From contig WELB01000257.1 of assembly GCA_009602725.1 (NCBI GenBank), forward strand, positions 77,587 to 141,586: a stretch of DNA of 64,000 nucleotides, read 5' to 3'. This stretch comes from Spirogloea muscicola. Taxonomy: Eukaryota > Streptophyta > Zygnematophyceae > Spirogloeales > Spirogloeaceae. The notes beneath the pieces are model-generated. The model did no database searches. It was not told the origin of the DNA and was given only the letters and a program-made list of their open reading frames with translations. This document shows positions 11,924 through 23,080 of the stretch, in pieces (position 1 is the stretch's first letter; each line of letters starts with the position of its first letter). Made by a program: the position numbers and the translations under genes.

Positions 11924-13891
11924 ATGCCGGCGGGCGACTTCCTCTCCGTGCAGCCCGGCGAGCTCAAGTTCGCCTGTGAGCCCCTCGCTCGGGGCGGACC
12001 CGCGACTCGAACCCGGGACCGCTCATGTCGGACTCTTAATGCCTTGGCCGCCGCGTCGTTGGCAGTCGAGCTGAAGAAGCAGGTGTCGAGCTCGCTGCGC
12101 CTCGTGAACATCACGTCCGAGTATGTGGCGTTCAAGGTGAAGACGACGTCGCCCAAGAAGTACTGCGTGCGCCCCAACACCGGCGTCGTGCCGCCCCAGA
12201 GCTCCGCCGAGGTCACCGGTACGGCGCTCCGCCTCGATACCCCATCACCGCGACGCCCGCGAAACCCATCAACCGTGACGCCCACGATACCCATCATCCG
12301 TGACCACCTTTGCATGCGCTCGGCTTGCCGTCACGGCGGCCCTCTCCCAATCAGCAGCCGCTTTGCTTCGCACAAGGAGCTCCTTGCCGGAGACGGACGC
12401 TGGCTCGGCGCGGCGACCAGACCGCTGCCAGCCATAGCCCAAGTGCATGAGTACCCACATCCAGCCGCCACTGGAGTGATGGTGGCTGACGGTGGCTGAC
12501 CTGGGTCGTCGTCGTCGTCGTCGCTGGCTGCTGGGGGCCTGTGGGCCTGCAGTGACGATGCAGGCGCAGCGGGAGATGCCGGCGGACATGCAGTGCAAGG
12601 ACAAGTTCCTGGTGCAGTCGGTCATCGTGCCGCAGGGCTCCTCCGGCAAGGACCTCTCACAGGACCTGGTGCCCTCTCTCGCCCCCGCTGCTAACTCCGC
12701 TAATCTGGCAGAGTTAGCAAAGTTAACTGCTGACTTTGCGATTAAGTGACGAACATGACGAACATGGGGGCCTCACGGCTTTCGGTGAGCCCTGGCGGCC
12801 GTGCAGTTCACCAAGGACGACGGCAAGGAGCTGCGGGAGGTGAAGCTGCGCGTGGTGTATACGCCACCGCCGCAGCCGCCCTCGCCGGTCGCCGAGTCGC
12901 CCGAGGAGGGCGGCGGCTTCTCCCCCTCGGGGGGCGGCTTCAACTCCACCGGCGGTGGCGGAGCAGAGGGCGACGGTCGCCCTTACCCCGCCGCGAATGA
13001 TGCTGTGAGTGCCTCCGGCAAAGACTCACGGACGTCTCTCCCTCCTCCTTCCTCTCATGCGTTGGCTCATGCGTTGCACCACAAAGCTGGTCGAGCTTTA
13101 CTAGCAGTGGCACAAGGGCTTGTCATTTGCTGTCTGGTAGTCAGTTAGCGACCTCTAGGTGCTGACTCGTGGTTACTGAGCGGGTCAGCTTAACAGCAGG
13201 TGATGTACATCTGTCAACGTGCTTACCTTTGTACATGGCCACTCTGGCCCTCCATCACTCAGTACACACTCCATCCCTCCGCCGTCCGCCTGACAATACG
13301 CGCCCGTGGCAAGCGCAGGGGCCTAAGGACTATGCCGAGCTGCGCAGCAAATATACGGAGGTGAAAGCCCCTCCCCATTCTGCAGCGTTGCACCTTGCGT
13401 AGTGGCATGTATCTTTGGTGCTCCTCTTGATGCTTCCATGTCTGCCGATCGCAAATTCATATGCAATAGTATCCAACACCATCAAAATTGATCAATTGGG
13501 CCCTGCTGTGACGCGTGGCGTGAATGCAGGCGCGGGCGATTATTGCGAGCCTCACAGATGAGCGCAACTCTTTCAAGCAGCAGGCTCAGCGCCTTCAGCA
13601 GGACATGGTGACGACGCCGTCCCCCTCCGTTACCCCCTCTCCCCAGCTCCCCCCCTCCTTGCCCCGCCGGTAGTTGCGGGCATCCAGCTGATCGTGGACT
13701 CTCTCCCACAATTTTTGCAGGAGAAGGTGAGGGGCTCGGACCTGGCAGGCAGCGGCGGCAGCGGCGGATACAAGAGCTACAGGGCGATGGCTGGCAAGGA
13801 CAAGTCGGCAGCGGCAACCGCGGGCTTCTCCCTCCTCTTCCTGCTGCTCGCTGTGCTCCTCGCGTTCGGGCTCGGGTACTACGTCAAGTAG
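11924..13891 (+). CDS. VAP: VAP27-type vesicle-associated membrane protein-associated protein
   Basis: Tail-anchored ER membrane protein whose MSP domain binds FFAT-motif partners at ER-plasma membrane and other contact sites. Seven exons, all phases consistent: 11924-11975, 12066-12218, 12553-12668, 12807-13004, 13319-13360, 13530-13607, 13721-13891, giving 269 residues, normal for the family. The MSP domain spans about residues 5-128, with the motifs LKFAFELKKQ, TTSPKKYCVRPNTGVV (the FFAT-contact segment), VTMQAQRE and CKDKFLVQS. A Gly/Ser/Pro-rich linker follows, then a short coiled coil (ARAIIASLTDERN, about 186-213) and a C-terminal membrane segment at about 249-267 ending YYVK. The start is the first ATG of the MSP frame. 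Intron 1 is only 90 bases and nearly filled by a tRNA-like sequence; intron 4 holds a LINE tail. Confidence 0.93.
11993..12052 (-). other. tRNA-like sequence inside VAP intron 1 (antisense)
   Basis: On the minus strand GGCGGCC (12052-12046) and GTCCGCC (11999-11993) pair at six of seven positions. Just inside the latter is a T-arm-like hairpin around GGGTTCGAGTC, a good B-box. The 5' part resembles the end of a D-arm of Leu/Ser tRNAs (GGCCAAGGC), but no proper anticodon stem forms. It occupies 60 of the 90 bases of the intron and is antisense to VAP. Confidence 0.4.
13155..13282 (+). mobile_element. LINE-2 tail in VAP intron 4
   Basis: The stretch with GGTTACTGAGCGGGTC, TGATGTACAT and GTGCTTACCTTTGTAC matches, in the same order, the DNA around and after the stop codon of LINE-2 copies at 22745-23075 and 41690-41770. 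It is a 5'-truncated LINE 3' end in sense orientation, wholly inside the 314-base intron. The shared 37-base intronic word lies at its downstream edge. Confidence 0.6.
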
Positions 13892-14184
13892 AGCAGAGCG
13901 GCAGGCTCCCCGCACCTGGGCTCCGCTGCAGTGTGCCGGGGGTGGCCACTGCTCGGTGCTCGTCACACATTCTCTTGCTGGGTGCGCAACCGCGCTCTGC
14001 CTTGAGTGCGTCACTGCTGCCACCAGTCAGGTCTTGGAGTGCCGCAATGGCAGCTGCCGCCAAGGCGTGCGCATCATGCCCAGAGAGGGCTGCAGTCCCA
14101 TTGGGCGTGGCCTCAGTCACTATGTCCACTAAGTACAATGTAGCACTAAGCCGGGAGTGCTCAGCACATCAATAATCCCATAGC
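13892..14184. other. Convergent 3' region between VAP and SHH
   Basis: About 290 bases between two facing stop codons, holding the 3' UTRs of both genes. No additional gene or repeat is visible. Confidence 0.5.
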
Positions 14185-16054
14185 TCATGCTCCAGCTACC
14201 GGTGTCGCACTTGGCGCTGCTGCCGCTGCCGCCACCATCAATGGCTCGTCAGTAGTAATATTAGTTTGCGAGGCGGCGGTGGCCCGAGCACGGAGGCGGA
14301 GTTCGGTCTCCGGCCGGCGGCAGACCTTCCGCAGCGGCACAACCTCCTCGGCGCCGTCGTGGCGGTAGCGTACCCAGAAGCGGCAGCGGCAGCCCCGCGC
14401 ATCGTGACGCCGCCGCTGCACTTCTAGCACGTCGGCGTCGTAGTAGAGCGCCTGCTCGGCCCCCTCCTGGAAGCAGAGCACGAGGTCGCCGGCTGCAACG
14501 GCGATGCACTCGCCGGGCTCGCACGGCAGCGAGCGCCGCCGCACTCCGCCACCCGCACCCACCCACTCATCCTCCTCCGCCGTGAATCCCGCAAAGCGAA
14601 CTTGCACCTCCAGCTCCTCGCCAGCCGCAGCCGCTGCCACCGCAGCTGGGCGATGTGCGACGAACGCGTCCACATCGTACCATGCGCCGTCGCGTGCCGA
14701 TCTCGCCTCGTACTCGGCACTGGCGCTCGGGGGGGGCCGCGCATGGTCCCCCTCTTGCGGCAGCGGCTCCGACTCTGCTGGCGCTGCACAACAGAGTAGA
14801 GGGCTGCAAGTCACAGAGGAGCTGACCAACTGAGCCTCACGGCTGCAGTGGAAAGAAATTGTTGATTTACAACACTGAATGCAGTTTTATTGGAGCCTGT
14901 GCTAAGAGGAAGTGTGGACCGTGCTTGCACTTGGCAGGAATGGAGTGTGTATTGAGTGATGGAGGGCCTGAGTTTGAGAGTTGTCTCGAGGCTCGTACTC
15001 AAATAGAGAATCAGCTCGACATTACTGGAAGAGGGACGAGGGGGAAGAGGGCGAATGCAAGTGTAGTGGGGTGAGAGGGCGAGTGGCGATGGTGGGCACC
15101 ACTGTCAGAAGGCGAGAGCGGCGCCTCCGACGTGCCGGGCGGGGAGCCGAGGCCCTGCTGCCGCAGAAAGTGCCGCCGGTTCTGGAACCAGCTCATGATC
15201 TGCGCCACGCCGCCGCATCTCACGCAGGTCAGCCAGCAACTCGGCGAGGCCTGTTGGAGGGACTGGAGCTCTGGAGCTCGCACTGGAGCTCTCCAGCGTA
15301 GCACAGGGGCGACTGGCTGTCGTCGGCCTTCTGGGCCTGTGTCATAGGGCTAACGATCTCAACCCTTCTCCCCAGTACCCTGCATTGTTGTTGTTTAGGA
15401 CTCTCAGCTCTTGCACCAATAGCTGGCTGGCTTCAGATTTGCAGTCATGTAGAAGCAATCTTTGCTTCGAAGACCAGTGAAGACTAGTTCATTAGCTCTT
15501 CCATTCGTTACTTGGGACCACCCTCGCTACCCAAGTATTCTCCAATGACCGATAGTGTACAAGTACGGTGAGGGAAAGGTGAAGAGAACCCTATGTCAGG
15601 GAGTGGGAGAACCCAAGTCCTGCGCAATGGGAAAGGCGGCCTACCTGCTTGCGCTGCACCGCTCGCTGGCGCTGCCGCTCGGGCTCCTTGCTGGCGGCGG
15701 CGGCGGCAGCACGCAGGCCGGGCGTCAGTGCTGGGAAGATGGCGAGCGGGCAGCCTCGCCGGCGCTAGCGCCGAGCGAGGCTGAGAGACCCACTTGGCGA
15801 TGTGGGCGCCCACTTGAACTGCTCGGCGAGGGCGTCGGCGGCCTCGCGGCTGGGCGGGTGCGGCGCCCGCGCCTGCAGCGCCTCCTCCATCGCCGCAATC
15901 TGCGGCTTCCGGCGCCTCCGGCGGGGCGTCAGCGGCACGGCCACTAACTACGGAAACCCTAAACCTAAACCGCCAAAGCGCTGCTTTGCTCTTGCGTCAG
16001 GGCTAACGGCTAGTGGCTTCGGCGCACCTCGACGGGCAGGAAGCGGAAGGCCAT
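14185..16054 (-). CDS. SHH: SAWADEE homeodomain homologue (SHH-like chromatin reader)
   Basis: In land plants SHH proteins pair a homeodomain with a SAWADEE tandem-Tudor-like domain that reads H3 with K9 methylated and K4 unmethylated; SHH1 brings RNA polymerase IV to RNA-directed DNA methylation targets. Exons: 16028-16054, 15814-15947, 15103-15218, 14185-14783; all phases agree and give 291 residues. Residues about 15-70 form a homeodomain, with a basic arm RRRRKPQ, helix 1 AAMEEAL and recognition helix SWFQNRR. Residues about 115-250 are [22 protein letters not shown] with the two cage Phe positions, EEDEW, the zinc-type pattern LCF then [11 protein letters not shown], and [12 protein letters not shown]. 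The segment before WFQN is shorter than in plant SHH1. Whether it serves RdDM or another complex here is not known. Confidence 0.88.
14937..14975 (-). repeat. Copy of the shared intronic word in SHH intron 3
   Basis: Near-identical to 10309-10350 (one mismatch over about 37 bases). It sits in the 319-base intron between SHH exons 3 and 4, in the same orientation relative to transcription as the copies in the GT14 and VAP introns. Confidence 0.7.
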
Positions 16055-16179
16055 GGCGGCGGCGGCGGCGGGCTGCGCCAAGGGCCGGGTTGCAGGCGGA
16101 GCTGCAGTCTTCTGATTCTGTTAGTCGGTGGAGACTCACTTCGTTCCAATCACGGCCATCGCCCCTCTCTCTTCTTTCT

Positions 16180-17050
16180 CCCTCTGTGGCTTTTGGACAT
16201 TATCCGTTCTTTTTGGGCTGGCTTTGCCAGCCCCCTCTTCTCTATGGGCGAGCACTTTCTTTCTGTAGGCACTCGGCTGACTGTCACTGCCGCACCTTTA
16301 ATTTCAGCACCCGCGTTCATTCTGAGGTCTCGAGGCCCTCACCATGGTAAACTTTGCCGCAGGCAAGTGAGCGCTTGTCGCTTTTGTAGCTTTGCACGTT
16401 TCTCGCTGCTGCGGGGCTGCTTTCTGAGGCTCCTCACTCGCAGCTACTGAGTGGTCCATCCTCCACCCGTTCTGACATAGCATCTTCCGGCCCCTCCGTC
16501 ATTGTGGCTGTAGGCCCCTCCGTCACTTGGCCCCTTCGAACCTCCGTCTTTTCTTTTCAGGCTGGCTTCTCACATCTTCTGCATCGTTTCTGTGTTCTGC
16601 AGTATGTTGTAGTGTAGTCCTTTCTCCGGCTCCTCTTGCTTTGGCTTTGGACATTGTCCATTCTTTTTTGGGCTGGCTTGGCCAGCCCCTCTTTTCTATG
16701 GGCGCGCTTTTCTTCTCACAGCCCTCCATTGGGAGAGCCACTCCTTCTTTCTGGCTCTTTCGAACCTTGTCACTCACTGAAGGCTGGCCTTGCACAGCCA
16801 TCGCCCCACTCGGACAAACCCTTCTTCTCTAAACAGTTGTGCCCTCACGTTCGACTCCGACTGTAAACAGGAGATTCTTTCACTGCCATCCGCTATAGCC
16901 ACCTGATTAATGAGAACAGCGCTTCCAAAATGACTGATGGCTGTGAGAAGAAGTGGCTCTCCCAATGGGGGCAAGGGGCTGTGAGAGGCCAACCCAAAAG
17001 AATGGACAAGGTCTGCAGGGGCCGGATGGCGCAAAAAGCAAGATACTAAT
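16180..17050. mobile_element. LINE-1 tails with GGGCTGG...CCAGCCC hairpins, both orientations
   Basis: Around 16430-16450 the words CTCCTCACTCGCAGCTACTGA encode the LINE-1 C-terminus LLTRSY followed by a stop; the next 80 bases match those after the stop of the copy at 39111-39491. The rest consists of 3'-UTR modules: CATTCTTTTTGGGCTGGC, then CCAGCCCCTCTT, then TGGGAGAGCCACTTCTTTC, in plus orientation at 16200-16260 and 16640-16810 and inverted at 16930-17010. Confidence 0.6.
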
Positions 17051-17129
17051 TGTTAAGACGGCAGCAAGAGGGCGCTCAGTAAGCTCGAGTCAGTAATTGC
17101 AAGTCAGAGTTCATTAGCTGTGCGGCTTA

Positions 17130-17580
17130 GTGATCACTGGCCCCCGCCTGACCTTGTCCCCTTCTCTTTGGGCTGATGACCTTTCGATGATATAGACCAT
17201 CCACAGATATCGCCCCATATGGGAGGAAAGACGCTTCCATATGAGAAGCCTTTCCTTCTTGCATGTGATCCACACCTTGCAGCGGGCCTGGCCTGATAGG
17301 TAGTGACAGACCCGCCCAAGGTCGGTGTGGGTTTAGCTATCCTTGGGGTATGGAATCTATTGATGATATGAAAAAGTGGCTCTCCCAATGGGGGCAAGGG
17401 CTGTGAGAAGCCAGCCCGAAAAGAATTGTTCGAAGGTTCGAAGGGGCCAGAGTACGAGCTAAGCAGCAACTGCGGGGCCATGGCAGAACGGGGGAGGATG
17501 GACCACTCAGTAGTTACGACTGAGGAGCCTCACATCCGACAGACTAGCTGCCGGAAAAGGTGATAAGGTGTTAAGGTTGA
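17130..17580 (-). mobile_element. LINE-1 tail, inverted
   Basis: Read on the minus strand, about 17575-17385 shows the LINE-1 C-terminal end and stop (GAGGCTCCTCAGTCG, TACTGAGTGGTCCATCC), then the 3'-UTR module ending TTGGGAGAGCCACTTTTTC. It matches 39440-39620. The part below 17385 is less clear. Confidence 0.6.
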
Positions 17581-18479
17581 TGATAAGGTGTTTAAGTGTT
17601 TCTAGTTGAGGAGTTGAACCTAGCCGTAACCGGGTCAATGGTTTAGGCTTTAGGAGTTTAGGCTTGGGCGGTCTAGGACCCTATAGCTGATCATATCCTG
17701 CCAATCCAAAGTGCAGCCTACCACAGAAACCAACCTGCTCCCAGTGCGCGCTTATGCAGGTAAGGAGCAGACAAGTGAAACCTCACCTCTGAAGCCTCCA
17801 TCCTTCCGATTTCTGGCATACTCTGTACTGACTCTAGAGTTACCAAGCTCCCCAAACAAGCTCCCATGGAATTTTCTGGAACGAGGTCCATCACCAGCTG
17901 AAGGTGCAGCCCACAACAGTTTCAGAATCCTCACGCAAGGACCCAACCCAGGCCATAGCCAACATTGCTTGCTGCCTATCTGAACTGTGGGCTATATTTC
18001 ACAGGCCTCGCCCCCTTTTGGAAGAGCGGCTGCTTCTTTCCGAAGTGCTGCATCATATCTGAACTCACCTCCCCTGCCTCCTGCAGCCGCCACTCGATGC
18101 AGTAAGCAGCCCCTCCCTGCATTTCCATTGAGATACCTCTTCCCCGTACTCAATAAATACGACTTCCCCTGAAGCAGAAGCCCTAGGCGAATTGTTCAGC
18201 CAAAGCAAGGGACCTTGGTTTGATCGATCCAATGCTGCAGCCTTGTGAATCGAGATTGGCGACCAACAGGCGAGCAACATACTCCTGCATTTGAGCGGCA
18301 GCTGACAATAACTGCCAAAAATGAATAATCGTTCCGAGACTGAATGTGTGCAGAAGCACGTGTGTACTGCCCGAGAACCGGACATCGCCATCAGGCAATG
18401 CCAGCCACCGTGGCTGAAGCCTCCCCAAATATCGCTTTCACAATCTACTCCTGCAGTCGCATCTAGATCCACAAGATGC
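17581..18479. other. Intergenic, no gene seen
   Basis: About 900 bases with short TTTAGG-like words at 17640-17665, no convincing coding or RNA feature, and no long match elsewhere in the window that I could see. It contains the 3' UTR of the aspartyl protease gene. Confidence 0.45.
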
Positions 18480-21400
18480 CTAGAGCAGCAGCAAAGCAGT
18501 GGCAGTGATGACAGCCAGAGCATAGGAGCTCGCCAGCAAGGAGGCGGCCCCTCCACTTGGCGTGGAGCCGGGGGGTGCATTGGCAGGAGGGATGCCACGG
18601 ACGCCCGGTGGCGGGGAGCTCCCAGGCGGCGACCGAGCCACAGTTGACGACGATGTTGAGCTCCCATCGTTGGCCTTGATGGGCTGGCTGCCTGCAGCCA
18701 GCAGAGGACAACATAGCTTGATATATGGGCAGTCTGTGTGGCACTTGCCAAGCCTGCATGGCTGGGCAGCACAACTGGCTTGCCATCTGAAAGTGTCTTG
18801 CAAGTGTCCATACTTTTAGCTACAAGGCCTAGCTCCTAAGCCAAAGTGTGCACAGATCAAAGTCCGAGCTGAGGGCCGAGTGCGCTTCTTACAATCGGTA
18901 GGTAGCCATCCAAGCTGGCCTCCTGCCACATCGTAGATCACAAGCTGGTCCTGCAGAACAATGTCTGCTCCAAGGCAGCAGATACGAAGCACTAAGTTGT
19001 GCGTAAGAAAGAACTCTGCGCTTGTCTACAAGCGGCCTTCACCCAGCCCAGTTGATAAGATGTATGCACTTTGTGCTGCAGTCCTGCCTCCAGGCCATAT
19101 TTCTGTTTAGAGCACGTCTTACGCCACAGTGCAAGGTTACCTCCAAGGATTGTGATCGAGGTGCTGCTGCTGGAGCTGGAGGCGGCCAGAAATCCAAGGC
19201 ACGCAGCGTCGCCGTTACCGCCGCTCCCGCCAGTCTGCACAACGGTTCCCCTTGACACCGCAAACTCAGGGCCGGGAGGACACGCTCCGAGGTGAGCTTG
19301 TACGCTTGACCAAGTATTAAGGATTCTCAGGGTTGTGGAGTGCGCAGAATGCGGAACTGACCGTAGCGAGAAGGAGGATATACGAAGTCCCATTTAAGGG
19401 CATATCAGCGCCGTCAAAGTTCAAGGTGAGCACGGGAAACGATGTCGCCAGCTCACTCTCATCCCTGCACAGCCGTGGAGCGCATGCATGCACTAATTGC
19501 TCAGGAGTATGGCCTAATCCACTCGTCCAAAGCACATTTCTTAGCCCTTCTTCCTGGCACAAGCAGGCCTGCTTTGACGTGCAGCAAGGGCATCTCGCCT
19601 CTCTGGTGGCATCTAGCAGGTGCTTACTTGCCGGTGTAATCCCAGCAGAGAAGGCCGCCGGTGTTACGAGGGTCGAGTTGCTGCAGGTTCACTTGGTTGG
19701 TGAGCTGAGCCGAGACAGCCAAGACGAGTGCAAGGACATCAGGATTCGCTGCCACACAGCAGCCCGCTCCCTTAGACAGATAGCATAATGTGAAATGTAA
19801 CCTGCAGTTGTGATCCAATTTTGAAGGTTATTGAGCACAACACAGGGCTCGAGCGAGCTCAAGGAGATGTGTGGAGCCTGCGCATCACCTCCTGAGCAAG
19901 CTGGTTATACACGTCCGTTGGAATGGAGGCCAAGGTCGTGCCAGAGTCGAAGATTGTGCCGTAGCCAAAGGAGGACGAGTCCAGTCCCAGCGAGTTGGTG
20001 CCAACAGTGATGTCGTTGAGCCCGGCGTAATAATGAGGTCTGCGCAGCAGGAGCACCCGGCACACGGCGTCAGCTGCAACCCGGTGCCAGCTTCGCACAA
20101 AGCGAGGGAGCACCAGCACCACGAGCACAGATCGCGAGTGAGGCGGCGCACACGTAGCAAGCAATGCACCTGCTGCGGGACTGTAGCAGCGGCGTGAAGG
20201 AGGCGTCCGGCGCCGACACGTTGCCAAGGACCAGGATGCCGCCTCCGTCCGCCTCGCCGCCCAGGCAGTGCGCAAACGTGTTGGGGGCCTTCTTCTGAGC
20301 GAGTGCCGAGCGGCGCAATCAGCTCCATGCATAAGACCGTCCCATTGATCGTGAGCGCTGGTGAGAGACGAGCAAGCCACCGAGAACGCAGATCAAAACG
20401 GAGCAAGGGGAGGCTGACAGTGACCTGCGCGACGAGCTGCGAGGTGATGGAGATGGTGTTGACGCCGAGCCCCATGAGGCCGTCAACCACCGACTTGCCC
20501 GACAGGAGGTTGCCGCTCTGGTTGTACGCGCAGCCGAAGAGCACGCTGGCGCTCGCGGCGGAGCCGTTGAGGTTGTTGTACGTCATGACGTCGTCGACGA
20601 GGTAACCCGTGGACTGGCTGCCGTCGCCATACTGCAGCTGGTAGTAGCAGGACTTGTCGGCGGTGCCCGAGCCCGTGACGCAGCCCACGCCGGCGTTGCT
20701 GCCCGTCTCCTGGAAGTTGCTGCACGTGGTCGAGGAGCAGTCGACGGCGGCCGCGGAGGACGACTTGGCGGGGTCGTAGGGCGTGGCCAGCGACACGAGA
20801 GTGGACGACGAGGGGCAGCTGTGGCACGGCGCGCAGTTCACCCACAGCAGGTCGCTGCCGGTGTCGATCTGCACGTTGAACGTCTCCTTGCTGGCCCCCA
20901 GCTGGATGCTCGTGTAGTACAGCCTGGCCCGACACTCAGCACCCCACTAACCGGCGGTTAGCCGCCATGTCAGGGAAACTCTCGTGTATGAAGATTGAAT
21001 GCCAGAGTGGCCAATTACAGCAGCAAGCGCATTTGATGACATACAATTGACCGGCTCAGTAACCGCGGGTTAACACATAAAAGGTCGCTACACGATGCCT
21101 GAATACCAGATTGCAGATGCCAAGCCCTGATGGCACCAACTAGAGCTCGCCCAGCATTCTGAACGCAGCCCATTTCAGGACTGCATCTACTCGAGCCAGC
21201 ATGACAGATCAATTAGTCTTAATGAGCGGAAAGGGGCGAGGGTGACCGCAGCGGCGCACCCGGCGACGGTGGGCGACAGGTTGCCCTCGAGCTGGAGGTC
21301 GGCGCCGCCGGCGAGGCTGCGGCCGCGCAGCGCCGCCTCGGCGCGGCCGCTGTCGTGCGCCTGCATCTCCGCCAGGCGCTCCCACGTGACGTGCAGGAAG

Positions 21401-21776
21401 CCGCCGGGCGCCGGCTTGCTCCCGCGCCCTGCGAACCTGCGGACGACGCCAGCGCGCGCACTCAGGTGACGGCCGCCGCAGCCAGCGCCGCAGCCTAAGC
21501 TCCTCAGCGCCTGCGCCGCGGTCATCCGGCCATGGCTGGCCGCTACCGAAGGCCGTTGAGGGCAGCGCCGCCACAGCGGCGACGCGTCTGAGCCGCGGCG
21601 TCGAGGCGGACGCTGCTCTGCTGCTGTACTGCGACGGCTCTCCTTCTCGCTGCGAGCTTCTCCTCCCATGCTCCTGAGGCGCCGGCGGGCCTGGGTCTCT
21701 AGGCGCACGGTGCCGAGGGGCTAGGCAGGTGCTCGCCTGTGCTTTAGGGGCAGCACGGCGGCGTCGGCGCCGGCGG

Positions 21777-21809
<33 letters not shown>

Positions 21810-21828
21810 ACCTGGCGTCGTCGTCCAT
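18480..21828 (-). CDS. A1 (pepsin-family) aspartyl protease with GPI-anchor signal
   Basis: Secreted or surface endopeptidase of the plant A1 family. Ten exons, all phases consistent: 21737-21828, 21260-21436, 20425-20923, 20170-20294, 19889-20039, 19628-19680, 19362-19464, 19141-19234, 18893-18964, 18480-18691, giving 525 residues. The first catalytic motif is QIDTGSDLLWVNC (Asp about 110), the flap is QYGDGS, a Cys-rich plant-type insertion follows, the second catalytic motif is IFDSGTTLASIP (Asp about 329), then FPVLTLNFDG and ITILGDIVLQDQLVIYD. After the last core Cys a Ser/Pro linker leads to a small-residue site and a hydrophobic end (LAVITATALLLL), as in GPI-anchored members. The N-terminus (MDDDARS plus poly-Ala) is a weak signal peptide, so the true start may lie further upstream. 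Intron 1 has a GC donor; intron 2 contains a LINE tail. Confidence 0.88.
20945..21215 (-). mobile_element. LINE-2 3' end in aspartyl protease intron 2
   Basis: About 60-70% of this stretch matches the LINE-2 ends at 22745-23075 and 40420-40665 by eye (shared words CTAGAGCTCGCCCAGC, GATGCCTGAATACCAG, CGGTTACTGAGC on one strand or the other). It lies wholly in the intron between 20924 and 21259, in sense with the gene, so it is spliced out. Confidence 0.65.
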
Positions 21829-22439
21829 GGCGGCAGCAGGGCTCCCGAGCAGGTGGGGAATGCGGGTTGAGGAGGGGATTGCCTCTTCGAGGAACTTCCT
21901 CAAAAAAAAGAGAAAAGAAAGACGGATGCGGCTGCTGATATTAAATGAGCGGCATGTAGAAGCCAGCCAAGTGCATGCAGAAGGTGCTCTTGACCTTATT
22001 GATGAGCAAAAGTCCGCCCTTCGCAGGGCCGCGTCAGCTCTCGACGGATTTCCTCGAGTTCCCNTAGGCGCCGCATCGGACGGCTTGGGGCGGCCGATCG
22101 GGCGGCACGTGCGGCGCCTGCCGGGGGCCGCGTCGCGCCGCGTCAGCGCCGCTGACGGCCGCGCTGACCTGAGGACGCGAGATGACTTTCCCGGTGGAGG
22201 ACGTGGCTGTGATTGGCTGAAGAACGACCCCAAGAAGGCACCCGCGCAGCTAACACCTCCCCAGCGCCGCAATCTCGCTGCGCTTTCCGAGCGAGCCCTT
22301 CTCTCCTTCCCGGCTTTCCGGCGCTTTGCGGAGCCACTTTCGTTCCGGCTGCAAGCTCCTCGGACCTGCGGCAGGTTGACTGAAAGAGAGGAAGACGCTT
22401 CCAGTAGAGGGCGATGGCTGTGAGTTGACCAGCCCAGAA
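21829..22439. other. Upstream region of the aspartyl protease gene
   Basis: GC-rich DNA above the assigned start codon, with one ambiguous base at 22063 that may be an assembly join. Poly-Ala-coding GCC/GGC repeats run through 21775-21812 in exon 1 just below it. I see no independent gene; a missing 5' exon or signal-peptide segment could be here. Confidence 0.4.
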
Positions 22440-22740
22440 GGATGGAAGGGGCTCTTCTGACGTGCACCTACTGACTAGAGGTCATTGAGAGCCCACTTGC
22501 TGATGTCTTGGAGACTAGTATCCTGCTTTTTGCGCCATCCAGCCCGGTCAGACCTTGTCCATTCCTTTGGGCTGGCCTCTCACAGGCATTGCTGTCAACA
22601 TGGAAGAGCTGCTTTCTTTCCACGGAGAACAGCCCAGTGGCCACTTCAGACGCTGTCTGCTTTAGCGCTTTCTGGCCCCTTCCGAAGCTTGTGCACTTCT
22701 TTCCTGGACTGACCATCCACAGCCATCGCCCTCTACTGGA
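22440..22740 (+). mobile_element. LINE-1 3'-UTR fragment
   Basis: Words ACTTGCTGATGTCTTGGAG, CAGACCTTGTCCATTC, GGGCTGGC and TGCTGTCAACATGGAAGAG recur in the same order at 38985-39100. It is the non-coding tail of a LINE-1 copy in plus orientation; no coding part remains. Confidence 0.6.
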
Positions 22741-22744
22741 AGAG

Positions 22745-23080
22745 TCTTTCTCTTCTCAAAATTTCCGTGTATTTGAAACAAACAAAGGCCCAATAGCCAA
22801 GTACAAGGCAAGCACATCTAGGGACGTACATCACCTACAGCACATGTACCCGCTCAGTAACCACGGGTCAATACATGAAGGTCGCTAATCGATGCCTGAA
22901 TACTAGATGGCAGATACGAAGCCCTTCTACCACCAACTAGAGCTCGCCCAGCTTTCTGGTGCAGAGCGTTAGCCTGAGCACGCTGCAAACAGGCCGAAAC
23001 GCGTCGTCGCAAGAACGACAGATATGCAGCCGGCATGCCTATCTCAGCCGGGAGACACATCTGCACGTCGTGCATAGCTT
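22745..23080 (-). mobile_element. LINE-2 3' end (C-terminal coding end plus 3' UTR)
   Basis: On the minus strand 23075-22887 encodes a LINE C-terminus (AAYLSFLRRRVSACLQ ... DLHVLTRGY, stop). Its 3' UTR continues to about 22745, with TGATGTACGTCCC and GTGCTTGCC. It is very similar to 40420-40667, less so to 20945-21215. Confidence 0.7.

Noticed and set aside
11993-12052. A functional tRNA gene in the VAP intron
   Set aside because: T-arm and acceptor stem are plausible, but no anticodon stem-loop or D-arm forms; kept only as a tRNA-like element.
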